Shown here: positions 20,097-26,826 of the stretch, piece by piece
Numbering within the stretch: position 1 is the first letter of the stretch
Layout: every line of letters begins with the position of its first letter
Assembly: GCA_045128275.1 (NCBI GenBank)
Contig: JBGVRH010000046.1
Span: 62,001 to 126,000 of the forward strand
From: CAMEON01 sp045128275
Lineage (GTDB): Bacteria > Bacillota > Clostridia > Oscillospirales > CAG-272
Direction: 5' to 3'
Length of the DNA: 64,000 bases
Program-made: the position numbers and the translations under genes
Notes under the pieces: model-generated
The model's input: the letters and a program-made list of their open reading frames with translations, nothing else
Databases searched by the model: none
Told to the model about the DNA's origin: nothing

Positions 20097-20471
20097 ATGG
20101 ACAAGATCACCATACGCGAGTTATCCATAGATTTGACAGTTGACATTACGAAGGTTTGCGATCCACTCAGAGGCCGCAGTATCTTCATCAACCAGCTTCT
20201 CCGTGCCTGTTCCTCTATCGGCGCGAACGCCAGTGAAGCCAGATACGCGCAGAGCAACGCTGACTTTATCAATAAGCTTGAAATCGCGCTGAAGGAGTGC
20301 AACGAGACCGATTATTGGTTGGAAATACTGGTAAAGACAAACTCCATCAGTCAAGACGATTATCGCAGATTGTGCAGTAAATGCAGTCACATCAAGCGAA
20401 AGCTGATCGCGTCTATCACAACTGTTAAGAACAAAACAAATTCACAGTTCCCTACAGAACCGCAACCTTAA
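20097..20471 (+). CDS. Four-helix-bundle protein (23S rRNA intervening-sequence / bAvd-like family)
   Basis: The protein has 124 residues and is nearly all helical. The conserved core QLLRACSSIGANASEARYAQS (about residues 35-55) and the ALKECNETDYWLEIL segment (about 68-82) are the signature of the S23/IVS four-helix-bundle family. Such proteins occur in rRNA intervening sequences, as Avd accessory factors of diversity-generating retroelements, and as orphans. Neither an rRNA nor a reverse transcriptase is present here. The gene is more AT-rich than its neighbours and lies between two inverted arrays of 18-bp palindromes. The start follows AAGGAGAACC. The family is confident; the role is unknown. 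Confidence 0.88.
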   Translation: MDKITIRELSIDLTVDITKVCDPLRGRSIFINQLLRACSSIGANASEARYAQSNADFINKLEIALKECNETDYWLEILVKTNSISQDDYRRLCSKCSHIKRKLIASITTVKNKTNSQFPTEPQP

Positions 20472-20480
20472 AGTAATTGC

Positions 20481-20550
20481 GATATGCCCTTCGGGCACGA
20501 TATGCCTACGGCGCGATATGCCCGTTGGGCGCGATATGCCCTTCGGGCGT
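20481..20550. repeat. Array of 18-bp palindromic repeats, right of the four-helix-bundle gene
   Basis: Four units GATATGCCCNNNGGGCGY (one shortened to 16 bp) begin 9 bp after the four-helix-bundle stop and end 14 bp before the start of the next gene. Together with 19981-20052 they form an inverted pair. Confidence 0.85.
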
Positions 20551-20564
20551 GAAAGGAGTCTCCC

Positions 20565-21388
20565 ATGAACGTCATCCACACAACCCTCGAGATCGGCGCC
20601 ACCGCGCCCTTCAGGATCATCCACCTCTCCGACACCCATCTGACCTACGCCGATCTCCGCGACGGCCAGCGCAAGGTGGATCTCATTGATTGGCGGCTTC
20701 CCTCCTTCCCCAACGCTGAAAAGGTGCTGGCCGAGGCGGGGGAGCTGTCCCGTGAGCTGAACGCCCCCATCTTCCACACGGGGGATCTCATCGACTACGT
20801 ATCCCTGGCCAATCTGGAGGCGGTGAAGGCCTTCACCGACACCCACGACGTGTACATGGCCACGGGCAACCATGAGTTCTCCCTCTACGTAGGGGAGGCC
20901 AAGGAGGACGCGGCTTACCGCAACCAAAGTCTGCCCGCGGTGCAGGCCTGCTTTGGGAACAACATCCGCATGGATTCCCGTGTGGTGAACGGGGTCAATT
21001 TCGTCGCGCTGGACAACGGATACTACCTCTTTGAGCCCGAGCAGTTCGAGTTCCTCAAGGGAGAGGTGGCCAAAGGGCTGCCCATCGTGCTGATGATGCA
21101 CACGCCCCTGTACGATCCCAAGTTCTACGAGCGCATGATGAGCTACTGCCCCTGCGCCTACCTTATGGGCGTGCCCGAGGAGCTGATGGTGGGCTAACCC
21201 CCGACCGCTACATCCAGCAGAAGGCGGACGAGGTCACGCTGAAGATGATGGAGTACATCGCAAAGGAGCCGCTCATCAAGTACATTCTGACGGGGCATCA
21301 GCATTTTGATTTCGAGAGCGTGTACGCCGAGAGAGTGCCCCAGATCGTGACGGGGATCGAGACGGCGAGGGTGATCGAGTTCGTGTAA
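20565..21388 (+). pseudogene. Metallophosphoesterase gene split by one frameshift
   Basis: The first frame (20565-21197) codes 210 residues of a calcineurin-like phosphoesterase: LSDTHL (about 20-25), HTGDLIDY (about 70-77), ATGNHEF (about 98-104) and MMHTPLYD (about 183-190). It stops at TAA 21195. From 21194 the -1 frame continues without interruption to TAA 21386 and supplies the missing last motif TGHQHF and the C-terminus. One inserted or deleted base near 21190 therefore separates the last metal-binding motif. It may be a real mutation or an assembly error; no canonical slippery site is visible. The full protein would have about 274 residues. Confidence 0.85.
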
Positions 21389-21399
21389 AGGAGACCGCT

Positions 21400-22737
21400 A
21401 TGCTCACCCAAGATGCATATAAGCAGTTCTTTGAATCCCGTGACTTCCAAAAGAAATGGAAGGCCTACAAAACCGCCTTTGGGAAGAATCTGGACGGGCT
21501 GTTCGGGGATAACTACAACGCGAAGGTACGGCTGGCCGAGGGGTTGCAGTTACTATTGGACGGCAAGCTCCACGACGCGTATCACGGCCACCTCCGCCAC
21601 TTCGCAGGCCTCTGCGAGACCCAGCTTGACCGCGCCGTTTTCGATCGGTTGGTCGCCCTCTGCTTCAACGAGTCGGAGATGTCCGCGGTGCGGGAGGGGG
21701 ATTGGGTCAAACGCTCGTTGGGGGATGATTTCCTCTATGCCCGCGTGGAGAAACGGACGGCAGAGGGCGCTGTGGTCAAGGAGATCTTTACCCGCGGCTT
21801 GGTCTATATGAGGGATCAGGTGCGGGATCAGCCCTATTTCCGCTTGGAGATCACCGATCTGAAATGCTACCAGCTTCCCTCCCGTGCTGAGCTGAAGACC
21901 ATCCAAGCCTATTGGGATGCCCACCCCGAGGAGGAGGCGTTGACCCGCCGCCACACCGAGCGGATGCTTTCCTATCGGGATGCCGCCTTGAAGAACGGTA
22001 TGCAGGAGGCCGCCTGGGAGCACTGTCAATTCCACTTCTATCGGCGCACCACCGACAAGGCGGCCTTTGCTCTCAATCTTCGGGATTATGGCACCCACAT
22101 CCGCGTGGTCTACGGCTTCACGACCATTCCCGACGAGGATTTCTTCCGCGACCACGGAGGGGACGACGACGATATCAAGCTCCGCCACGCCGCTATCATA
22201 CGGGACGATGAAGATGAAGCCGAGACCGCCCGCTCCATACAGGCGGTGTTTGAGCAGTACCGCCACACGGCCAAGGACGATATCCTCGCGCTGAAAAAGG
22301 AGCGGCAGAAGGAGTTTCTGTCCCGCATCCACGCCTACCTCAAGCCCTTGGGCTTTGCCAAGAAGGCTTCCAAGTGGACGAAAAAGCTCCCCGACGGCTT
22401 TGTTTTGGAGTTTGAGGCGCAGAAATCCGCCTATTCGGATGTGTATTACTTCAATATCTCGGTGTACCCTGACGGTCAGCTCTACCACGCCTGCTTCAGC
22501 ACCCGGCTGACCACCGACGGAGAGCAGACCCACAACTGGCAGATCCTCACCGACGGGCAATTCCGTGATATCATGGAAAGAGCCATTAAGACCTATATCC
22601 AACCCATCCTGCAAACGCCCTTTTCCGAGCTGGGCAAGAAATCCCGCATCTGGGCGAGGTGCCTCTGTCAGCGGGACAGGTGCGAGGCTTGCTGGGTGGA
22701 GAAGAATCTGTGGGAGACGAAAGAGGAGACGAAATGA
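21400..22737 (+). CDS. Uncharacterised protein with C-terminal DUF4304-like domain
   Basis: This 445-residue soluble protein has no signal peptide. The N-terminal 290 residues match no family I know; they contain an acidic stretch (HGGDDDDIK, about 253) and many aromatic residues. Residues about 305-380 (LKPLGFAKKASKWTKKLPDG...FEAQKSAYSDVYYFNISV) follow the DUF4304 pattern. A cysteine cluster near the end (CLCQRDRCEAC) could bind a metal. It starts with an AAAGGAGACCGCT leader identical to that of the gene at 22773. Its place in a run of unrelated single genes suggests accessory function; none is assigned. Confidence 0.6.
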   Translation: MLTQDAYKQFFESRDFQKKWKAYKTAFGKNLDGLFGDNYNAKVRLAEGLQLLLDGKLHDAYHGHLRHFAGLCETQLDRAVFDRLVALCFNESEMSAVREGDWVKRSLGDDFLYARVEKRTAEGAVVKEIFTRGLVYMRDQVRDQPYFRLEITDLKCYQLPSRAELKTIQAYWDAHPEEEALTRRHTERMLSYRDAALKNGMQEAAWEHCQFHFYRRTTDKAAFALNLRDYGTHIRVVYGFTTIPDEDFFRDHGGDDDDIKLRHAAIIRDDEDEAETARSIQAVFEQYRHTAKDDILALKKERQKEFLSRIHAYLKPLGFAKKASKWTKKLPDGFVLEFEAQKSAYSDVYYFNISVYPDGQLYHACFSTRLTTDGEQTHNWQILTDGQFRDIMERAIKTYIQPILQTPFSELGKKSRIWARCLCQRDRCEACWVEKNLWETKEETK

Positions 22738-22772
22738 ATCATCCTCCGCGCCATCCCCGAAAGGAGACCGCT

Positions 22773-23330
22773 ATGGAACGTCAGAAAGATCTCCCGCGCA
22801 AGACCCAATACCACATCGCCGCCTGGATCCTCGCGGCGGTCTCGGCCTTCCTCATCCTGCTTTTGGTGGAGTCCGCGCTGAATATCCCTCTGCTCCATGC
22901 CACCCATGAAGACTTTCCCCGCAGAGAGTACACCTTTGTTTCTCTGCGGATCAACAAGGATCCCGAGGACGGAAGGCGTACCTATCTTATGACCGTGGAG
23001 GAGGAGACTCTGCCTCTGCGGATCCCCGATCTGATGGACTCGCCACAGCTTCGCTCTCGGCTGGAGGCCTTTGAGGCGGGAGACAGATTCTACTGCTACG
23101 TTGACGAGAATTCCGCTTCTCTGGAGGCGGTGGAGATGGGAATCTATACCCACGTGGATTTTTACACCCTGGAGGAGTATCAGGCCGAGCTTGCCGTGAG
23201 TCTTTACTCGCTCTTGCCCATCGGCGGGGTGATACTGGTGATCTCGGTGGGGGCCTCGGTCTGGTGCTTTGTGAAGGCGAGGAGATGCGGACTGGAGACG
23301 CCCGTAGCCGTGGATGATTCCATCTCTTAA
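22773..23330 (+). CDS. Small membrane protein of unknown function
   Basis: The protein has 185 residues, with a membrane helix at about 16-36, an extracytoplasmic segment of about 110 residues, and a second helix at about 145-167 followed by a short basic tail. The middle region (REYTFVSLRINKDPEDGRRTYLMTVEEE) may be a small beta domain of the DUF3592 type. I chose the start at 22773 for its AAAGGAGACCGCT leader; an upstream in-frame start would overlap the previous gene. Its function is not known. Confidence 0.6.
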   Translation: MERQKDLPRKTQYHIAAWILAAVSAFLILLLVESALNIPLLHATHEDFPRREYTFVSLRINKDPEDGRRTYLMTVEEETLPLRIPDLMDSPQLRSRLEAFEAGDRFYCYVDENSASLEAVEMGIYTHVDFYTLEEYQAELAVSLYSLLPIGGVILVISVGASVWCFVKARRCGLETPVAVDDSIS

Positions 23331-23344
23331 TAAATAATGAAAAC

Positions 23345-23416
23345 GATATGCCCTTCGGGCGCGAGATGCCCGTTGGGCGCGAGATGCCCGTTGGGCGCGG
23401 TATGCCCTGCGGGCGT
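23345..23416. repeat. Third array of 18-bp palindromic repeats
   Basis: Four perfect-period 18-bp units (GATATGCCCTTCGGGCGC and close variants) fill the gap between 22773-23330 and the methyltransferase gene. They have the same orientation as 20481-20550. There are no unique spacers, so it is not CRISPR. Confidence 0.85.
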
Positions 23417-23433
23417 AATAGAAAGGATAGAAT

Positions 23434-24573
23434 ATGCTCCCCTGCCCCTACGCGAAAAAATGCGGAGGCTGCTCCCTCCAGAACCTCCCCTATGAAGAAC
23501 AGCTCCACTTGAAGCAGGCCAAGCTCATTAAGCTCCTTGGCCGTTTTGGCCGTGTGGAGGAGATCATCGGCATGGAGGATCCCACCCACTACCGCAACAA
23601 GATCCAAGCGGCCTTCCGCTCCAAGAGTGGGAAGGTGGTGTCGGGTGTGTACCAGTCTGCCTCCCGCCGCATCGTGGAGGTGGAGTCCTGTATGCTGGAG
23701 GACGAGTGCGCCGCGCCTATCCTGGCTACCGTCCGCAAGCTCTGCGCCTCCATGAAGATCCGTCCCTATGATCTGGAATCGGGTCAGGGCTTTCTGCGGC
23801 ACGTCTTGATCCGCAAGGGCTTTGTGAGCGGGGAGATCATGGTGGTGCTGGTCACAACCAAGGGCGAGTTCCGATCCGAGCGATCCTTTGTGAATGAACT
23901 GCTCCGTCGCCATCCCGAGATCACCACGGTGGTGCGGAATATCAACCCCACCGACACCGCCCTGTTTCTGGGGAGCGAGAGCCATATCCTCCACGGGGAG
24001 GGCTACATCACCGACCGCCTCTGCGGGCTGGAGTTCCGCATCAGCCCCCGCTCCTTCTATCAGGTCAATCCCATCCAGACCGAGATCCTGTACGGCAAGG
24101 CCAAGGAGTTCGCGGGTCTGACTGGGAGTGAGACCGTCATCGACGCCTACTGCGGCACGGGTACCATCGGGCTGACCGTGGCCTCGGGTGCCAAGGAGGT
24201 GATCGGCGTTGAGGTGAATAAGGACGCGGTGGCCGATGCTATGGAGAACGCCAAGCGCAACGGTGTCACCAACGCGGTCTTCCACGCCGCCGACGCGGGG
24301 GAGTTTATGGAGGCCATGGCCGCGAAGGGGCAGAGTGCCGACGTGGTCATCACCGACCCGCCGAGAGCGGGGTGCAGCGGGAAGTTTTTGCACAGTCTTA
24401 TGAAGCTGGCTCCCAAGAGGATCGTGTACGTGTCCTGCAATCCCGAGACGTTGGCGCGGGATCTGTATACCTTGAGTAAGGGCGGGTATAAGGTGAGGAG
24501 GATACAGCCGGTGGATATGTTTCCGTTTACCTCCCATGCGGAGGTGGTCGTGGGGGTGGAGAGGAAAATATGA
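23434..24573 (+). CDS. RlmD/RumA-family RNA (uracil-C5) methyltransferase without TRAM domain
   Basis: The 379-residue protein begins directly with the iron-sulfur cysteines (CPYAKKCGGCSLQNL), then the RNA-binding region, a SAM motif (VIDAYCGTGTIGL, about 231-243), ITDPPRAG (about 306-313) and the catalytic YVSCNPETLARD (about 332-343). It lacks the TRAM domain found in the paralogue at 15348-16778, so it may act on another uridine of rRNA or tRNA. The stop overlaps the RAYT start (ATGA), giving translational coupling with the transposase. The family is certain; the target is unknown. Confidence 0.9.
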   Translation: MLPCPYAKKCGGCSLQNLPYEEQLHLKQAKLIKLLGRFGRVEEIIGMEDPTHYRNKIQAAFRSKSGKVVSGVYQSASRRIVEVESCMLEDECAAPILATVRKLCASMKIRPYDLESGQGFLRHVLIRKGFVSGEIMVVLVTTKGEFRSERSFVNELLRRHPEITTVVRNINPTDTALFLGSESHILHGEGYITDRLCGLEFRISPRSFYQVNPIQTEILYGKAKEFAGLTGSETVIDAYCGTGTIGLTVASGAKEVIGVEVNKDAVADAMENAKRNGVTNAVFHAADAGEFMEAMAAKGQSADVVITDPPRAGCSGKFLHSLMKLAPKRIVYVSCNPETLARDLYTLSKGGYKVRRIQPVDMFPFTSHAEVVVGVERKI

Positions 24574-25151
24574 GTTTACCTGAACGAAAGAACCATCGTT
24601 TAAGACCATATGATTACGGAAAAAGCGGCTACTATTTCATTACGATCTGTACAAACAACCGCTTGCCGCTTCTATCTGTGATCACCGCACGGGAACAAAA
24701 CTCCCCTTTGGTTCCCTCTACCCCCATTGTAGGGAGCGGTGCCCTCACCGCTCCGCAACCTTTGGTCACCCTTACACTATTTGGTAAGACGGTACTGGAA
24801 AGCTGGAACAAAATTGAAACCATGAATGAAAATATCGCAATTGATAAGTATATTTTCATGCCCGACCATATTCACGGCATTATTCGTATAGATAACCCCG
24901 AAAAGATCCAACACCCAAAAGAGAATTTTGACTTTCAAGTGGCGGAGCGGTGGGGGCACCGCTCCCTACCGGGGGTTATCCGAGATTTCAAATCCGTGAC
25001 CACCCGTCAATACAAATCCATGTTTCATGTGAATGAATCGTTGTGGCAGTCCTCTTATTATGACACAGTGATCCGCACACGCGAACAGTATATTGATATA
25101 TGGAATTATATCGAGAACAATCCCCAAAAATGGTTATTTGAACACAGTTAA
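24570..25151 (+). CDS. REP-associated tyrosine transposase (RAYT, Y1_Tnp / IS200-like)
   Basis: This is a 193-residue single-strand transposase. YDYGKSGYYFITICTNNR (about residues 11-28) and FMPDHIHGIIRI (about 92-103), with its HxH metal site, are the family marks. The catalytic tyrosine region follows at SVTTRQYK, and the C-terminus has WNYIENNPQKW. RAYTs mobilise or process REP palindromes. Unusually, the coding region itself contains two inverted copies of a 24-bp REP-like palindrome (24732-24755 and 24943-24966), read through in frame. It overlaps the upstream methyltransferase stop by 4 bp. All catalytic motifs look intact. Confidence 0.9.
   Translation: MSLPERKNHRLRPYDYGKSGYYFITICTNNRLPLLSVITAREQNSPLVPSTPIVGSGALTAPQPLVTLTLFGKTVLESWNKIETMNENIAIDKYIFMPDHIHGIIRIDNPEKIQHPKENFDFQVAERWGHRSLPGVIRDFKSVTTRQYKSMFHVNESLWQSSYYDTVIRTREQYIDIWNYIENNPQKWLFEHS
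24732..24755 (+). repeat. REP-like palindrome inside the RAYT gene, copy 1
   Basis: GGGAGCGGTG-CCCT-CACCGCTCC-type palindrome with TTGTA in front. It lies in the coding sequence near residue 55. Copy 2 is its near-exact inverse. Confidence 0.75.
24943..24966 (-). repeat. REP-like palindrome inside the RAYT gene, copy 2 (inverted)
   Basis: CGGAGCGGTGGGGGCACCGCTCCC; its reverse complement with the flank TAGGGAGCGGTGCCC matches copy 1 at 24730-24744. It lies in the coding sequence near residue 127. Confidence 0.75.
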
Positions 25152-25174
25152 TAGCGTGAAGAAAGGAACCGCCA

Positions 25175-25735
25175 ATGTCCAAAAGATCCCGTGCCCGTAC
25201 CAAGGCGCGACAATCGGAAAAGCAGACCGCCAGTGATCTGGAATTGAAGAAAGCACACATTCGTGATGCCTCCTCCGAGCAGGTGATTTATTTGATCCTG
25301 TGGGGGGTGCTTACCGCCGTATGCCTGGCAGTCCCCGTGTTTTTTCAGCCATCCTCGGTTTCCCTTTGGTTTCTCCCCGTGGCACCTGCCATTCTGACCG
25401 CCATATGGGCAGTGCGGGCGATCCGTTTCCGTCGGGTCGCAAGGCTGTACGAGGGCATTTGCCACGCAAGCGAGGAGACCGTGTCGTTTCGCTGCCGCAA
25501 GGTGGATTTCTATGAGCGGCAGATCTCCAAGTGGAACTCGATCCTGTTCTGCATCGCCTTTTACGCTGAGGACGGACGGGTATTTTACTACGTTTACGCC
25601 TATCGGGAGGGACTGTCCCCCCTTGCGGTCAAGACGATCCGAAAACGGTTTACGGGTGCCGACGTGGAATTTTTGTGCTACCGCGGTACTACGGCCGTAA
25701 AAGAATTTGATCCCTACCAACTCATTCTCACATAG
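25175..25735 (+). CDS. Two-helix membrane protein of unknown function
   Basis: The protein has 186 residues. A basic N-terminus (MSKRSRARTKARQSEK) leads to two membrane helices (about 37-55 and 63-82), and the C-terminal 100 residues are cytosolic. I recognise no family. It follows the RAYT by 23 bp with a GAAAGGAACC site. The next gene starts 13 bp later, so the two are probably co-transcribed. The base composition is somewhat lower in GC than in the SGNH gene. Confidence 0.55.
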   Translation: MSKRSRARTKARQSEKQTASDLELKKAHIRDASSEQVIYLILWGVLTAVCLAVPVFFQPSSVSLWFLPVAPAILTAIWAVRAIRFRRVARLYEGICHASEETVSFRCRKVDFYERQISKWNSILFCIAFYAEDGRVFYYVYAYREGLSPLAVKTIRKRFTGADVEFLCYRGTTAVKEFDPYQLILT

Positions 25736-25748
25736 AAAGGAACCCACC

Positions 25749-26447
25749 ATGAACATCCTCTTCATCGGCAACAGCTACACCTACTTTTTCGACCTCCCTT
25801 CCCTTTTCGCTGACCTCTGCCGCGCAAACGGTCACGACGTCCGCGTGGATTCCGTCACTGCCGGCGGCCGCAAGCTGCACGAGTGTCTGACCGAATTCTA
25901 TAGCGATCTGAACGTGGGCGACCCGCTGGGCAAGAAGATCTCCGAGCTTCTGGAGGAGGTGGAGTACGACGTGCTGATCCTGCAGGAGCAGTCCTGTCTC
26001 CCCTACCACAACCCCGAGCTGTTCTTCGCGGGGGCGGTGGGGCTGTCCACCATCATCGGGGCGTGGCGCACCATCCTGTACGCGACTTGGGGCCGCATGG
26101 ACGGCAGTGAGGATCTGGACTACTTCGGCTGGACCCGTCTTTCCATGACCCGGGGACTGTATGATTCCTACTGCCACGCCGCCTCGCTGGTTCACGGCGA
26201 GGTGTCCCCCGTGGGTCTGTGCTTCGCCAAGGCGGTGGAGACCACCCCCGAGATCGACCTGTACGATCCCGACAAGTCCCATCCCTCCTACGCGGGCTCC
26301 TGTGTGACGGCTCTGTGCCACTACAAGACGGTGTTCGGGGAGATGCCTGCCGATCTGTCGGCGCTGAAGCTGGATCGTGAGGCGGTGGCCAAGCTTACGG
26401 CCATCGTGGACGAGGTGGTGCAGGTAGAAAAGGAAATTGAATCATGA
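25749..26447 (+). CDS. SGNH/GDSL-type hydrolase
   Basis: The protein has 232 residues. MNILFIGNSYTYFFDLP carries the block I serine (GNS). LILQEQS (about 78-84) and, near the C-terminus, DKSHPSYAGS (about 178-187) with the catalytic Asp-x-x-His are present. The family includes carbohydrate esterases and lipases. No signal peptide is seen, so it should be cytosolic. The start at 25749 has an AAAGGAACC site; an in-frame start 14 codons upstream overlaps the previous gene. The last codons overlap the next open frame (ATGA at 26444). The substrate is unknown. Confidence 0.8.
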   Translation: MNILFIGNSYTYFFDLPSLFADLCRANGHDVRVDSVTAGGRKLHECLTEFYSDLNVGDPLGKKISELLEEVEYDVLILQEQSCLPYHNPELFFAGAVGLSTIIGAWRTILYATWGRMDGSEDLDYFGWTRLSMTRGLYDSYCHAASLVHGEVSPVGLCFAKAVETTPEIDLYDPDKSHPSYAGSCVTALCHYKTVFGEMPADLSALKLDREAVAKLTAIVDEVVQVEKEIES

Positions 26448-26802
26448 TCCTTTTCCGCCCTGTCGGTGAAGCCGAGCTGCGGCTGATCGCCGAGACAAAC
26501 TTTCGCACCTTCCCTCCCCGGCTGGACTGGCAGCCCATCTTTTATCCCGTGTTGAATCAGCGGTATGCCAAGAGATCGCGGACAGATGGAACACCAAGGA
26601 TCCCGCGTCGGGCTATCGGGGCTACGTGACCCGCTTTGAGGTGGATGATGCCTATATCGTCCGTTTTCCTGTGCAGACCGTGGGCGCGAGCTATCACCAA
26701 GAGCTATGGGTTCCCGCCGAGGAACTGGAAGAATTCAATCAACATATTCTGGGTAAGATCGAGATCGTCAAAACCATAGAAGGAACCTGCTCCGACACAT
26801 AA
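26444..26802 (+). pseudogene. ADP-ribosylation/crystallin-J1-like small protein gene, frameshifted
   Basis: The first frame (26444-26629) gives MILFRPVGEAELRLIAE, the usual start of this small Firmicutes family, and runs well to about codon 44 (VLNQRYA). From about 26579 the matching sequence continues in another frame: EIADRWNTKD, GYVTRFEVDDAYIVRFPVQTVG and HQELWVPAEELEEFN, ending at TAA 26800-26802. One missing base in AAGAGATC restores a single frame of about 119 residues. It is coupled to the SGNH gene by ATGA. It is a decayed gene or a sequence error. Confidence 0.8.
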
Positions 26803-26826
26803 ACATCTTTTGAAAGGACGCCGCTC

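Noticed and set aside
21185..21200. Programmed -1 frameshift in the phosphoesterase gene
   Set aside because: There is no X-XXY-YYZ slippery heptamer and no clear downstream pseudoknot. Mutation or sequence error is simpler.
23345..23416. CRISPR array
   Set aside because: Units of 18 bp follow each other without unique spacers, and no cas gene is near.
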